The position numbers and the translations under genes are program-made. From Liquorilactobacillus oeni DSM 19972 (GTDB lineage: Bacteria; Bacillota; Bacilli; Lactobacillales; Lactobacillaceae), in contig NZ_AZEH01000042.1 of NCBI RefSeq assembly GCF_001436275.1, positions 616 through 64,615 of the forward strand: 64,000 nt of DNA. The letters are read 5' to 3'. Under the pieces are notes generated by a model. It did no database searches. It was not told the DNA's origin and saw only the letters and a list, made by a program, of their open reading frames with translations. Below, one piece after another: positions 34,828 to 45,071 of this stretch. Numbering within the stretch: position 1 is the first letter of the stretch; each line of letters starts with the position of its first letter.

Positions 34828-36003
34828 TTGAAAACAATAGAAATAAAAAAGCAAGCAGTTCGTAAATATAAAGACGGGTACCCGCGTTTGAACACGCATG
34901 ATTTTGTTGAATATTATTCAGGAGATGATGGTGAGTTTATTCAGCTTGTCTGTGAAAAACAATTTATCGCATATGCTTACCTTGCTAAACAGCGCAACAA
35001 TGACGGATGGATTATTTCGTTGAAAGAGCAGAGCATACCAGAAAAAGAATTATTCCGTAAATTTTTTACTATGGCACAGATCAGGAGAAAAGCATTTTAC
35101 TACCTTGAAAACACAAGTGCATTTCGCTTTTTCAATGGCTCTGGGGATGGGCTTGGAGGAATTACAATTGATTATTATGCTGGGTATTATGTATTCACCT
35201 TTGACAATAAGGGAATTTATTATCACCGTAATACTCTTTATCAAGCATTTAATGAAGCAGTTCCAGATGCACTGGGAATTTATGAAAGACTGCAATTTAA
35301 TGTTCAAAAGGCTGCACTTAAGGGCCAGCATGTTTCAGGTCAAAAGGCTCCTGTTAAGTTGGAAGTACTGCAAGCTGGGCTTAAATTAAAAGTTGATTTA
35401 AATGACGGTTTTTTTGATTCGTCATTAGATAAACGGAATCTGTTAGAATTTCTCTTGAACGGAGCGGCAGATGAAAAGATAGTTCTTAACCTTTTTAGTA
35501 ATGATGGTATTCTTAGTGGCGCAGCAATGAAGGGTGGAGCTTTTAAAACTGTTAATGTTGACTTGAGTTCTAAAGCGATGAAACAGGCACAGGAAAATCT
35601 GCTTCTCAATGGGGTTGACCCTTCCAAACAAGAGTTGAGGGTAATTGATATTATGAGTTACTTAGATTATGCGCAAAAGCATCATATTAAGTTTGATATG
35701 GTCATAATTGATCCGCCTGTTTTTGTTCGTTCTAAAAAGAACTCCTTTTTACTCACTAAAGACTATCCTGAGTTGATTAGCGCAGCACTCAAGACTGTTA
35801 AAAAGGGGGGAACACTTGTTTTAACTGCTAACTCAGCGAGCCTTTCATTGAAAAAGTTAAAAGAGCAGGTTATCGAAATATTTGCTGAAGCTGATCGTCA
35901 ATTTGAACTCAGAGACACACTTACTTTAACAGCGGACTTTGTAACAAATAAAAAAGAGCATGCTGACCAAGGGTTTAAGGGCCTTGTGGTGGCAGCCAAA
36001 TAG
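34828..36003 (+). CDS. 23S rRNA methyltransferase, RlmI-like (PUA + SAM domain)
   Basis: 391 residues. The N-terminal PUA-type domain is followed by the EEHUD-like middle domain (AFRFFNGSGDGLGGITIDYY) and a Rossmann methyltransferase with VLNLFSNDGILSGAAMKGGA (SAM loop), VNVDLSSKAM and MVIIDPPVFVRSKK (motif IV). RlmI makes m5C in 23S rRNA; the exact target base here is inferred from family. TTG 34828 stands nine bases after GGAG; earlier GTG 34807 has no ribosome binding site. Confidence 0.87.
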   Translation: MKTIEIKKQAVRKYKDGYPRLNTHDFVEYYSGDDGEFIQLVCEKQFIAYAYLAKQRNNDGWIISLKEQSIPEKELFRKFFTMAQIRRKAFYYLENTSAFRFFNGSGDGLGGITIDYYAGYYVFTFDNKGIYYHRNTLYQAFNEAVPDALGIYERLQFNVQKAALKGQHVSGQKAPVKLEVLQAGLKLKVDLNDGFFDSSLDKRNLLEFLLNGAADEKIVLNLFSNDGILSGAAMKGGAFKTVNVDLSSKAMKQAQENLLLNGVDPSKQELRVIDIMSYLDYAQKHHIKFDMVIIDPPVFVRSKKNSFLLTKDYPELISAALKTVKKGGTLVLTANSASLSLKKLKEQVIEIFAEADRQFELRDTLTLTADFVTNKKEHADQGFKGLVVAAK

Positions 36004-36093
36004 ATTTAATTATATAGCAGCTTGTTTTAAGTATAAACAAACTGCTATAATACGTTTTTGCAGAGATTAAAAAGAGAAATGAGGTTCGTTGCT

Positions 36094-36960
36094 ATGTTAG
36101 TTGCGTTAATACCTGCAGTTGCATGGGGCAGTATTGGACTCGTTAGTGGTAAATTAGGTGGTAATGCTAATCAGCAGACTCTTGGAATGACGTGGGGTGC
36201 GTTGCTATTTAGTTTATTGACAACAGCACTTTTTTGGAATGAGGTTACGGCACATAGCAGTTTGAAAGTTGCTATTGTCGGTGTTATTTCAGGACTTTTT
36301 TGGAGTTTGGGCCAAAATCAGCAGTTTCATTCTATGAAGGCTATCGGTATTTCGAAGACAGTGCCGCTTTCAACCGGTCTCCAACTGCTTTTCAATGCTT
36401 TGGCAGGTGTGCTACTCTTCCATGAATGGAAAAGTACTCATCAAATTTCAATTGGAACAATTGCACTTGTAATCTTAATCGCAGGTGCAATGTTAACATC
36501 TTTCAGAGACAGAAGAACAAGCAAAATAGCTGATAAAGCACAGCAGGAAAATTGGAAAGTTGGTATACGTGCACTGGCGCTTTCAACATTTGGGTATGTT
36601 GGATACACAGTAGTAGTTAACTGGTCAAATGTTGATGCAAAGGCGATGGTTCTGCCCCAAGCAGTTGGAATGGTACTTGGTGCAAGTTTCTTTGCTTTCG
36701 GGAAGGATGCTTTAAGAAGAGATTCCTTTAAAAATATAATTACTGGATTAGTGTGGGGAGCGGGTAACATCTTCATGTTCTTGGCAATCCCGTTAGTTGG
36801 TTTAGCAATTAGTTATTCATTTTCACAAATGGGAATTATTATTTCCACATTCGGAAGCATTTTGTTTTTAGGGGAGAAAAAGACAAAAAAAGAATTGCTC
36901 TTTATCACATTGGGTTCTTTACTGATTATTACTGGCGGAATATTATTAGCTAACATTTAG
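36094..36960 (+). CDS. GRP-family sugar uptake protein
   Basis: 288 residues with ten membrane segments. The N-terminus MLVALIPAVAWGSIGLVSGKLGGNANQQTLGMTWGAL is characteristic of the glucose/ribose porter (GRP) family of the drug/metabolite superfamily (GlcU, RbsU). It imports glucose or ribose by proton symport; the sugar is not decidable. ATG 36094 follows GAGG by nine bases; the ORF extends upstream without a better site. Confidence 0.88.
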   Translation: MLVALIPAVAWGSIGLVSGKLGGNANQQTLGMTWGALLFSLLTTALFWNEVTAHSSLKVAIVGVISGLFWSLGQNQQFHSMKAIGISKTVPLSTGLQLLFNALAGVLLFHEWKSTHQISIGTIALVILIAGAMLTSFRDRRTSKIADKAQQENWKVGIRALALSTFGYVGYTVVVNWSNVDAKAMVLPQAVGMVLGASFFAFGKDALRRDSFKNIITGLVWGAGNIFMFLAIPLVGLAISYSFSQMGIIISTFGSILFLGEKKTKKELLFITLGSLLIITGGILLANI

Positions 36961-37153
36961 CATTATTAATTTTAAAAAGTGAGTTTTTGCAAAATGAAAG
37001 TGTGCCGGAAAGTAAAAAAATTAATAACATCATGAACCAGAACAAGCTATGATTGGTTGAGAAAATGCTTATTTATTAGCGGCGTATCATATAGATTTCA
37101 TAAGATAAAGCCAGAAGCTGAGTTTATCTCGTTTTTGACCAAATTTTTCAATG
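36961..37153. other. Gene-free spacer before the pgi terminator region
   Basis: About 190 AT-rich bases after the sugar transporter. GCTATGATTGGTTGAGAAAAT (about 37048-37068) faintly resembles part of the dispersed repeat. I see no ORF or tRNA. With the terminator and promoter that follow, it forms a 394-base gap. Confidence 0.4.
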
Positions 37154-37195
37154 AAGGCCTGTCTTCGGAACTTTACCGAAGAAGGTCCTTTTTAG
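37154..37195 (+). terminator. Terminator before pgi
   Basis: AAGG-CC...CTTCGG-AACTTTA-CCGAAG...GG-CCTTTTT hairpin with small internal mismatches and a T run. It ends the sugar-transporter transcript. Confidence 0.8.
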
Positions 37196-37307
37196 TATAA
37201 AGAAGCAGATTAATAATTTTTTAAGCTTTCATGCATTGTATTTAAGTGTTTTTAAGGGAAAATCATAAAATAACGTGAAAAAAGGGTACAAAATACGAGT
37301 TTTATTG

Positions 37308-37313
37308 TATAAT
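37308..37313 (+). promoter_or_regulatory. -10 element of pgi
   Basis: TATAAT 42 bases before the pgi start; the -35 region (GGTACA, 17 bases upstream) is poor. Confidence 0.4.
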
Positions 37314-37354
37314 AATAGCGGTTGTATAAAAAGAATAAAAAGGAGCGAAAAGCG

Positions 37355-38707
37355 ATGGCACATATTTCATTTGATAGTTCTAACCTGACTAAATTTGTAC
37401 AAAAAAATGAGTTGGGAGAAATGCAAGCGCTTGTAACGGCGGTAGATGAGGAATTACGTAAAGGAACGGGAGCAGGTAGCGACTTTCGTGGTTTTTTGAA
37501 TTTACCTGTTGATTACGATAAAGAAGAATTTGCTCGTATTAAAAAGGCCGCAAAAAAAATTCAATCCGATTCAGAAGTTCTTGTGGTGATTGGAATTGGT
37601 GGGTCATACTTGGGAGCCCGTGCTGCAATTGAATTTTTGCACCGCAGTTTTTTCAATATCCTTCCGGCTGAAAAGCGAAATGCGCCACAGGTTTTCTTTG
37701 CCGGTAATTCGATTAGTTCTTCTTATGTTTATGATCTTTTGGAACTGATTGGGGATCGTGATTTTTCTGTTAACGTAATCTCGAAATCAGGAACAACTAC
37801 CGAACCTTCTATCGCTTTTCGGATTTTTAAAGAAAAATTGCTTACTAAATATGGAAAAAAAGGCGCAAAAGAACGGATTTATGCCACAACAGACCGTGCC
37901 AGAGGAGCGCTTAAGACAGAAGCTGATGCTGAGGGATACGAATCATTTGTTATTCCAGATGATGTTGGTGGCCGCTTCTCTGTGTTGTCTCCAGTGGGGC
38001 TTTTACCAATTGCTGCTTCAGGTGCGGATATTGATGCATTAATGAAGGGAGCTGCAGATGCACGCTCTGATTATTCTAATGCTGATTTAACTAAGAACGA
38101 AGCATATCAATATGCTGCATTGAGAAATATACTCTACCGTAAGGGGTACACTACCGAAATTCTTGAAAACTATGAACCTTCTTTGCAATACTTTTCAGAA
38201 TGGTGGAAACAATTGATGGGAGAGTCGGAAGGAAAGGATCAAAAGGGAATTTATCCATCTTCAGCTAACTTTTCCACAGACTTGCATTCACTGGGGCAGT
38301 TCATTCAAGAAGGACGTCGCAATTTAATGGAAACTGTGGTTAAGGTTCAAAAACCAAATCATGATGTTGAAATTCCTAAAGAAGAAGAAAATCTTGACGG
38401 CTTGGCATATCTTGAGGGAAAAACAATGGACTTTGTCAACACTAAGGCTTTCCAAGGAGTAGTTTTGGCACATACAGATGGGAATGTACCTAACATGATC
38501 CTTAATATTCCAGATCGGACAGCATATACTTTAGGGTATACTATTTACTTCTTTGAAATTGCGGTTGCTGTTTCTGGCTATTTGAACGGAATTAACCCAT
38601 TTAATCAGCCAGGAGTGGAAGCATATAAGCATAATATGTTTGCACTTTTGGATAAACCTGGGTTTGAGGAATTAAGCAAGAAATTAAATGCACGTTTAGG
38701 CGAATAA
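37355..38707 (+). CDS. pgi: Glucose-6-phosphate isomerase
   Basis: Interconverts glucose-6-P and fructose-6-P in glycolysis. 450 residues, the usual Firmicutes length. [24 protein letters not shown] (sugar-phosphate loop) and [16 protein letters not shown] are present, with the conserved His/Lys near the C-terminus ([11 protein letters not shown]). ATG 37355 follows AAGGAG by ten bases; I excluded an 11-codon upstream extension. Confidence 0.96.
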   Translation: MAHISFDSSNLTKFVQKNELGEMQALVTAVDEELRKGTGAGSDFRGFLNLPVDYDKEEFARIKKAAKKIQSDSEVLVVIGIGGSYLGARAAIEFLHRSFFNILPAEKRNAPQVFFAGNSISSSYVYDLLELIGDRDFSVNVISKSGTTTEPSIAFRIFKEKLLTKYGKKGAKERIYATTDRARGALKTEADAEGYESFVIPDDVGGRFSVLSPVGLLPIAASGADIDALMKGAADARSDYSNADLTKNEAYQYAALRNILYRKGYTTEILENYEPSLQYFSEWWKQLMGESEGKDQKGIYPSSANFSTDLHSLGQFIQEGRRNLMETVVKVQKPNHDVEIPKEEENLDGLAYLEGKTMDFVNTKAFQGVVLAHTDGNVPNMILNIPDRTAYTLGYTIYFFEIAVAVSGYLNGINPFNQPGVEAYKHNMFALLDKPGFEELSKKLNARLGE

Positions 38708-38737
38708 ATTAGTGTAAGTTTCAAACCGTGTTACATC

Positions 38738-38774
38738 AGGACTTGTGATAAAAATTTATCACAAGTCCTTTTTA
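38738..38774 (+). terminator. pgi terminator
   Basis: AGGACTTGTGATAAA-AA-TTTATCACAAGTCCT, 15-bp perfect stem, then TTTTT. Confidence 0.92.
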
Positions 38775-38868
38775 AATTTTAAAGAGAGGTTCGAATCTGT
38801 TTTTAGTGTTAGCATGGTATTAGAAATTGAAGTTTTTAAAACTAAGCAAAAAATTGGAGGTCGAAAAA

Positions 38869-39711
38869 TTGAAAGTTGAAGGACATACACACACAGAACT
38901 ATGTCCCCACGGCAGTGGCGAAGCAACAGAAAAAATGGTTCAAAGGGCTATTGAATTAGGCTTTGAAGAATATTGCATTACAGAACATGCCCCGTTGCCA
39001 AAAGGGTTCGAACGAGTATACGAAGGAAGTCCAGAAGGAATAATAGAAGCCTCTTTGTCATGGAATCAGTTAGATGATTACATAAAACTTGTAAGGGCTT
39101 TGCAGAAAAAGTATTGCAATGTGATAAAAATTTCGCTTGGATTTGAAGTAGATTACCTTCCGGGGTTTGAAGATCAAATTCGTGTTTTCTTGGATGAATA
39201 CGGACCGCTTACTGAACAAAATATTCTTTCAGTTCACTTCATGTGCGGAGCAAACAATAAGTTTTGGTGTCTGGATCTTTCGCCGGAAGACTTTGAGAAG
39301 GGCTTTTCACCCTTGTTTTCAAATCCTCAACTTTTATATTGTAATTATTTTGAATTGGTAAAAAGTTCTCTTGAAGCTGACTTAGGTGAATTTAAACCGC
39401 AACGTATAGGACACATGAGTTTAATAAAAAAATATCAGGATTATTTTGGACTGCCAGAATTTTTTAATAAAGATACAATGCAGCTGATAACACAAATTAT
39501 TAAGCTAATAAAAAATCAGGGCAGACAGTTGGACTTCAATACAGCCGGTATGTATAAAACTTATTGCAACGAATTTTACCCGGGCGGGCAGATTTGCAGA
39601 CTTGCATATAAAAATAAAATACCGTTGATTTACGGTTCGGATGCACATTCTATTGCAGAAGTCGGTCGAGGATACCATTTAAAAAATTTGTTTTCCGGAC
39701 TTGACAGGTAG
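38869..39711 (+). CDS. hisK: Histidinol-phosphatase, PHP family
   Basis: 280 residues. PHP-domain metal ligands are visible in GHTHTELCPHG, ITEHAPLP, LGFEVDYLPG, LSVHFMCG and IPLIYGSDAHS. It dephosphorylates histidinol-phosphate, step eight of histidine synthesis, and fits the his operon just downstream, which lacks any other phosphatase. TTG 38869 lies eight bases after GGAGG. It stands before the T-box, so it is probably not under the same attenuation. Confidence 0.9.
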   Translation: MKVEGHTHTELCPHGSGEATEKMVQRAIELGFEEYCITEHAPLPKGFERVYEGSPEGIIEASLSWNQLDDYIKLVRALQKKYCNVIKISLGFEVDYLPGFEDQIRVFLDEYGPLTEQNILSVHFMCGANNKFWCLDLSPEDFEKGFSPLFSNPQLLYCNYFELVKSSLEADLGEFKPQRIGHMSLIKKYQDYFGLPEFFNKDTMQLITQIIKLIKNQGRQLDFNTAGMYKTYCNEFYPGGQICRLAYKNKIPLIYGSDAHSIAEVGRGYHLKNLFSGLDR

Positions 39712-39729
39712 TCAGTTAAAGAGTATTCT
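39701..39729 (+). promoter_or_regulatory. his operon promoter inside the hisK 3' end
   Basis: TTGACA, a 17-base spacer and TATTCT. The -35 lies in the last codons of hisK (stop 39709-39711). Transcription from about 39736 would start the T-box leader. Confidence 0.65.
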
Positions 39730-39735
39730 AATGAA

Positions 39736-40031
39736 AAATTAGTAAATAATGAAAATATAATAAAAAAAAGATTATGATTAGAAGAGTAACTGTTGACCTC
39801 TAGTATAGAAAGTTCCCTGTAGCTGGGAAGGGAGCCTATGTGAGCAGCGAATCACATCTATGAATCAAAGAGCTGAAAGTTATTAATAATCGATGAGTAG
39901 GCTTGACCGGACAGTTCGTTATCACTGTTGAATTTTTCAACTTGAGGTTTGTTTCGTGAGGAACAAATAAAATGAGGTGGAACCACGGTAAAACGTCCTC
40001 TTAGCAATTAATTGCTAAGAGGACGTTTTTG
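39736..40031 (+). promoter_or_regulatory. T-box riboswitch, histidine-type
   Basis: About 290-base leader. The T-box sequence GAGGTGGAACCACGG (39974-39988) precedes a 20-bp perfect terminator (39990-40029) plus T run. GAGG at 39974-39977 can pair with CCTC in the terminator's left arm, giving the antiterminator. In stem I, GAAT-CAC-ATC (39848-39858) offers a His specifier codon CAC. Uncharged tRNA-His should favour read-through into hisZ. The variable base of TGGN is A, although tRNA-His here has discriminator C. Confidence 0.9.
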
Positions 40032-40055
40032 GTTATTTTGAAAGGAGTTTGTTAA

Positions 40056-41210
40056 ATGCATAAAGTTAGTTTACCGCTTGGTATGCGGGATGAATTCGGG
40101 ATACAGGTATCAAAAAAACATCAAATTGAACAGTCGCTTGAAATTTTTTTGCAACAACATGAATTCATGAGAATCGATACGCCGATTTTGGAATATCAGG
40201 AGGTCTTTGCAGATTATGATCTTAGACAACAACGGGCATATCGTTTGTTAGACAACAACGAGGTTGTTGTCTTGCGACCAGACTTGACTTTGCCGATTGC
40301 TCGCTTTCTTGCTACAAATAATTTTAGCCTTCCACGTAAACTTTATTATATTGGAGAACGTTTTAAAATTGCTAAGTCGCTTTCAGGAAAATATAACCAG
40401 ATGACCCAAGCAGGGGTCGAACTTGTGGGCTATCCATCTTTAAAAGCAGAGTTAGAATGTTTCATGATAATCAACTGTCTAAGCAGAAAGTTTTTGCAGG
40501 GTAAAGTACGGATTGAGTTGGGCAACGCTCGTTTTGCAGATGCAATTTTGAATAGTCTAACAGATGATACACAATTGAAGCAAGAAATTAAAAATCAGCT
40601 TTATAAAAAAAACATTCCCAAGTATCAGCAGTTAATATCATTATTTGCTTTAAACGACCAGACTGATTTTCTTAAAGAATGGCCGCGGCTTTTCGGTTCT
40701 GCCAGCACAGTGTTACGAAAAATTTCTTCTTTTAAACTTCCAGTAAAAGCACAACAGATTATTACTGAGCTGACTCAAGTTTCGCAATGGGTGCAAAAGC
40801 TTCCTGAACAGTCTGTTTTATTGGATTTAAGCGTGGCTCCCCCCCAATCTTATTATACAGGGATTACTTTTAAGGGATTTAGTGATGATATTTCTGATTA
40901 CCTTTTTAGCGGAGGAAGATATGATCACTTGCTGGAAAATTTTCAAAAAAAAGGGGAACCGGCAGTTGGAATGGGAATTGATCTTGAGTTGTTGACTAAA
41001 ACAGCCGAACTTAATGTTTCTGTTTCTAAGGCTGACATTTTGTTTTTTGAGCCGGAACAGCTAAATGAAGTAGTTAAAATTTGTCAGAAAATTACAAATT
41101 TAACATTGTGCTTAGAAGATAATCTGCAAGACGCTAAGAAGAGTGCAGCAACTAGAAATGTTAAGTTGTTTTGCATAGACAAGAAGGGAGAACTCAAAAT
41201 TGTCAATTAG
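40056..41210 (+). CDS. hisZ: ATP phosphoribosyltransferase regulatory subunit HisZ
   Basis: 384-residue catalytically dead paralogue of histidyl-tRNA synthetase: class II motifs are recognisable (RPDLTLPIARFLA, YYIGERFK, DLSVAPPQSYYTGITF, GGRYDHL) but the anticodon-binding domain is degenerate or short. It partners with short HisG to form the ATP-PRTase that starts histidine synthesis and senses histidine. First gene of the T-box-controlled operon; AAAGGAG precedes the ATG. Confidence 0.93.
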   Translation: MHKVSLPLGMRDEFGIQVSKKHQIEQSLEIFLQQHEFMRIDTPILEYQEVFADYDLRQQRAYRLLDNNEVVVLRPDLTLPIARFLATNNFSLPRKLYYIGERFKIAKSLSGKYNQMTQAGVELVGYPSLKAELECFMIINCLSRKFLQGKVRIELGNARFADAILNSLTDDTQLKQEIKNQLYKKNIPKYQQLISLFALNDQTDFLKEWPRLFGSASTVLRKISSFKLPVKAQQIITELTQVSQWVQKLPEQSVLLDLSVAPPQSYYTGITFKGFSDDISDYLFSGGRYDHLLENFQKKGEPAVGMGIDLELLTKTAELNVSVSKADILFFEPEQLNEVVKICQKITNLTLCLEDNLQDAKKSAATRNVKLFCIDKKGELKIVN

Positions 41211-41862
41211 AATTGCTTTAACTAAAGGCAGAATTGAAAAGAAGATGGTTGAGTTATTAGAGCAAAGCGGAATTAATTGCAACAAACTTAGAAATAAAAA
41301 ACGCAAGCTCATCATTAATTCCAATGATGGAAAGTATTGCTTTATCCTTGCGAAAGGGCCGGATGTTATCACCTATCTCAATACTGGAACAGTAGATGTA
41401 GGCATTGTCGGCAGTGATATTTTAGCTGAACATAATAATGAACAATGTGAACTTCTTGATCTTCAAAGCGGAAAATGCCAGTTTGTTCTTGCTTCCACTG
41501 CGGCTTTTAATTTTGATCGTCCGGGACGAAAAGTCATTGGAACAAAATATCCTGCTATTACTCAGCGTTATTTTGAGTCGTTAGGCCAAGATGTTGAAAT
41601 TGTAAAGATTGAAGGTTCGGTTGAATTGGCGCCATTGATTGGATTGGCAGATGCAATTGTTGATATTACGGAAACCGGGACCACCTTACGAGAAAATAAT
41701 CTTATAGTTTACGATTATCTAGACAAGGTTTCAACTAGGTTGGTAGCAAATCGAATGGCACTTAAGCAACATACGGAAGAAATTTTTGAATTTTCTGATC
41801 GTTTGGAAAAGACGGTTGCTGCTAATAGCAGTGTTCAAAGACAGATGGAGGAAAGTAAATGA
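41200..41862 (+). CDS. hisG: ATP phosphoribosyltransferase, short form
   Basis: Catalyses ATP + PRPP to phosphoribosyl-ATP. The short 220-residue form lacks the C-terminal regulatory domain and needs HisZ. Marks are IALTKGRIEKK, DVGIVGSDIL and the PRPP loop IVDITETGTTLREN. TTG 41200 follows GGGAG by nine bases and overlaps the end of hisZ by 11 bases. Confidence 0.95.
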   Translation: MSIRIALTKGRIEKKMVELLEQSGINCNKLRNKKRKLIINSNDGKYCFILAKGPDVITYLNTGTVDVGIVGSDILAEHNNEQCELLDLQSGKCQFVLASTAAFNFDRPGRKVIGTKYPAITQRYFESLGQDVEIVKIEGSVELAPLIGLADAIVDITETGTTLRENNLIVYDYLDKVSTRLVANRMALKQHTEEIFEFSDRLEKTVAANSSVQRQMEESK

Positions 41863-43136
41863 AAATTTATCAGGAAAGTTTCGTGAAGATGCAAAAGATT
41901 GTCAGTGATTATACTGCTAAAACAACGGATTTAAAAGTTGAGCAGCGTGTGGCTGAAATTATTGCAAATGTGAGGAAAAATGGTGATGAGGCACTGCAAA
42001 AATATGAAGAGCAATTTGATCAAGTAAAATTAAAAAACTTTGCAGTTTCAAAGAGAGAAATGGAACAAGCACTTAACGAAATTTCTCCTGAATTAAAAAA
42101 AGCATTGTTATTGGCAAAGAAAAACATTATCAGTTATCACAAAAGAGAATTGGAATACGGATTTATTGATACGGATGTCCCAGGAATTACTCGAGGACAG
42201 AAGGTAACACCTTTGCAACGGGTAGGACTCTATATTCCTGGTGGGACAGCAGCATACCCATCAACAATTTTGATGAGTGCACTTCCAGCAAAAATAGCAG
42301 GAGTTTCGCAAATTGTGATGGTTACTCCTGCACAAAAAGAGGGAATTGCTGCACCGGTTTTAGCAGCAGCTCAACTTGCCGGTGTAGATAAGATCTATCA
42401 GATAGGAGGAGCCCAAGCCATTGCAGCTTTGGCTTATGGAACGCAAAGTATTAAAGCTGTTAATAAGATTGTAGGCCCTGGCAATATTTATGTTGCAACT
42501 GCTAAAAAACAGGTTTTTGGCCAAGTTGCAATTGATATGGTGGCAGGTCCTTCAGAAATTGGAATTCTAGCAGATAGCAGTGCCCAACCAGCGCAGATTG
42601 CAGCTGATCTGCTTTCACAAGCAGAACATGATAAAAGAGCACGTGCAATTTTAGTTACCGATGAACTTGAATTTGCACAAAAAGTATCTCAAGAAGTGGA
42701 TAAGCAGGTTGAGCAGCTGCCGCGTAGAGCAATTGCAGAAACAGCAATTGCTGAGCGAAGTTTTATCGCAGTAATGAACTCAATTTCTGATATGTTTGCG
42801 TTGATGAATACTGTCGCTCCAGAACATTTAGAGGTCCAACTTAAAGATCCGATGCAGTATTTAAGCTTAATTCGCAATGCTGGTTCAGTCTTTTTAGGCA
42901 AATATGCTTCTGAACCGCTGGGAGATTATGTTGCTGGGCCTAATCATGTTTTACCTACTGGCGGTACAGCCAAGTTTTCTTCACCATTGGGAGTTTATGA
43001 CTTCGTTAAGAAAACTTCATTTATTCAATTTTCGCAAGATGCCTTAGCACAAGATTTGGACGCAATTACAACCCTTGCACGTGCCGAAGGATTAGAAGCT
43101 CACGCACGTGCAGTGGAAGCGCGTTTTAAGGATTAG
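41859..43136 (+). CDS. hisD: Histidinol dehydrogenase
   Basis: Oxidises histidinol to histidine in two NAD-dependent steps (last steps). 425 residues with the signature [33 protein letters not shown] and EHLEVQL (zinc/catalytic Glu-His). Overlaps the hisG stop by four bases. Confidence 0.96.
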   Translation: MKIYQESFVKMQKIVSDYTAKTTDLKVEQRVAEIIANVRKNGDEALQKYEEQFDQVKLKNFAVSKREMEQALNEISPELKKALLLAKKNIISYHKRELEYGFIDTDVPGITRGQKVTPLQRVGLYIPGGTAAYPSTILMSALPAKIAGVSQIVMVTPAQKEGIAAPVLAAAQLAGVDKIYQIGGAQAIAALAYGTQSIKAVNKIVGPGNIYVATAKKQVFGQVAIDMVAGPSEIGILADSSAQPAQIAADLLSQAEHDKRARAILVTDELEFAQKVSQEVDKQVEQLPRRAIAETAIAERSFIAVMNSISDMFALMNTVAPEHLEVQLKDPMQYLSLIRNAGSVFLGKYASEPLGDYVAGPNHVLPTGGTAKFSSPLGVYDFVKKTSFIQFSQDALAQDLDAITTLARAEGLEAHARAVEARFKD

Positions 43137-43153
43137 ACAGGGAGGACAACAAG

Positions 43154-43738
43154 ATGAGAGAAGCAGAAATTACAAGAAAAACGGCAGAAACGAAAATTAA
43201 GATCAAATTAAACTTGGACAAGCAAACTGGAATTAAGGTTAAAACAGGCGTTGGCTTTTTTGATCATATGTTGACACTATTTGCTAAGCATGGCCGCTTT
43301 GGGTTGGATGTAGCTGCAAATGGTGATTTGGAAGTTGATGCACATCACACTGTCGAGGATACAGGCATTGTTTTAGGAAAATGTTTTAAAGAAGCCTTAG
43401 GTAATAAAGAACAGATAGAACGTTTCGGAACGGCTTTTGTTCCAATGGATGAAACTCTCGGTCGTGTTTGTATTGACTTAAGCGGACGATCATATCTTGT
43501 GTTTAATGCTGAACTGACTAATCCACGTTTGGGAAGTTTTGAAACTGAGATTGTAGAAGACTTTTTTCAAGCTTTTGCTTTCAGTGCAGAAATGAATTTG
43601 CATGCTGAAATTTTATATGGAAGGAATACTCATCACAAAATTGAAAGCTTGTTTAAAGCCACTGGCAGAGCAATGAGAAAAGCGGTTAATGTTAATTCTG
43701 AGATAGAAGGTGTCAACTCAACTAAGGGTGTGATCTAA
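43154..43738 (+). CDS. hisB: Imidazoleglycerol-phosphate dehydratase
   Basis: 194-residue mono-functional dehydratase with the two Mn-binding clusters FFDHML...[11 protein letters not shown] and [25 protein letters not shown]. No phosphatase domain is fused, matching the separate hisK. AGGGAGG precedes the ATG. Confidence 0.96.
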   Translation: MREAEITRKTAETKIKIKLNLDKQTGIKVKTGVGFFDHMLTLFAKHGRFGLDVAANGDLEVDAHHTVEDTGIVLGKCFKEALGNKEQIERFGTAFVPMDETLGRVCIDLSGRSYLVFNAELTNPRLGSFETEIVEDFFQAFAFSAEMNLHAEILYGRNTHHKIESLFKATGRAMRKAVNVNSEIEGVNSTKGVI

Positions 43739-44365
43739 ATGCTGACAATTATAGATTACGACGCGGGCAATACTTATAATGTAAAGAAAGCTTTCGACTT
43801 TTTAGGTGTAAAGACTAGGCTTACTGCAGATCCAGCAGAAATATTGGCAAGCCGGGGGCTTATCTTGCCAGGTGTAGGAGCATTTGCTCCTGCGATGCAG
43901 ACTTTACGCACGCGCGGACTAGACACAGTGATAAAAAAGGCTGTTATGCAAAAAACACCCCTTCTTGGAATTTGCCTTGGTATGCAGCTACTGTTTGAAA
44001 GTTCAAGTGAATATGGCGAACATAAGGGATTAGGTTTGATTCCTGGTAAGGTAATTGCATTGCCGCGAAAGAAAGGATACAAAGTACCTCAGATGGGCTG
44101 GAATGAAAATGAATTAATACAGAAAAATTCAGTGTTTTCTTTTGTTGCTCAACAGTATACGTATTTTGTACATTCATTTTATGCCGATTGTGATAACAAG
44201 TATATCGTATCGCGAGTTGATTATTCAGTGCCGGTACCAGCCATCGTTCAAAATAAAAACGTTTATGGACTTCAGTTTCATCCCGAAAAAAGCGGAAATG
44301 TGGGGATTAAGATTTTGCAGACATTTGTAAAGGAGATAATTTATAATGATAATTCCGGCAATTGA
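43739..44365 (+). CDS. hisH: Imidazole glycerol phosphate synthase, glutaminase subunit
   Basis: 208-residue class I glutamine amidotransferase. LLGICLGMQLLFE holds the nucleophile Cys, and LQFHPEKSG the catalytic His and Glu. Supplies ammonia to HisF. Starts directly after the hisB stop and overlaps hisA by 20 bases. Confidence 0.96.
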   Translation: MLTIIDYDAGNTYNVKKAFDFLGVKTRLTADPAEILASRGLILPGVGAFAPAMQTLRTRGLDTVIKKAVMQKTPLLGICLGMQLLFESSSEYGEHKGLGLIPGKVIALPRKKGYKVPQMGWNENELIQKNSVFSFVAQQYTYFVHSFYADCDNKYIVSRVDYSVPVPAIVQNKNVYGLQFHPEKSGNVGIKILQTFVKEIIYNDNSGN

Positions 44366-45071
44366 CCTGCAGGCAGGTAAAAGTGTTCGCCTTTACCAAG
44401 GAGATTTTAGTAAACAAACATTGATTGATGAAGATCCAGCAGCACAAGCACAAAAATTTGAAGAAGCAGGGATTAAGTGTTTGCATCTTGTGGATTTGGA
44501 CGGTGCAAAAAAGGGTGTTCCTCAAAATCAAGAAACAATTGCACAAATTCGGGCGGCTTTTAACGGATTGCTTGAAATCGGCGGTGGTGTTCGGGACTTA
44601 AAAAGACTGTCACAATATTTGAATCTAGGAATCGATCGAGTGATCATTGGTTCTGCGGCATTACTTGATCCAGAATTTGTAAAAAATGCATTACAAAAAT
44701 TCGGTCCTCAAAAAGTGGTAATTGGGGTTGATGGAACTGGTGGTTTTGTCGCGGTAAATGGTTGGCTTGAAAGTTCTGAAACAAAGATGAGTACATTGAT
44801 TAAAAAAATGTATATAGCTGGTGCACTTAGCTTTATTGTAACGGACGTAGCACGTGACGGCACTCTTAGTGGCCCAAATATTAATTTGTTGCAGTCATTG
44901 CAGACAAATTTTCCACAATGTAATATTATCGCATCCGGTGGGATTCGCAATGCAGCTGATATCAAAGAATTACTGCATGCTGGATTAAAGGATATGATAG
45001 TTGGCAAGGCACTTTTTAAAGGAAGTCTGACCCTTAAGGAAATAGCGGAGGTGAATAGCAATGCTGGCTAA
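44346..45071 (+). CDS. hisA: ProFAR isomerase
   Basis: 241-residue TIM barrel carrying out the Amadori isomerisation of Pro[22 protein letters not shown] holds the catalytic Asp, LEIGGGVRD and [12 protein letters not shown] the phosphate sites and second Asp. AAGGAG precedes ATG 44346. Confidence 0.95.
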   Translation: MIIPAIDLQAGKSVRLYQGDFSKQTLIDEDPAAQAQKFEEAGIKCLHLVDLDGAKKGVPQNQETIAQIRAAFNGLLEIGGGVRDLKRLSQYLNLGIDRVIIGSAALLDPEFVKNALQKFGPQKVVIGVDGTGGFVAVNGWLESSETKMSTLIKKMYIAGALSFIVTDVARDGTLSGPNINLLQSLQTNFPQCNIIASGGIRNAADIKELLHAGLKDMIVGKALFKGSLTLKEIAEVNSNAG

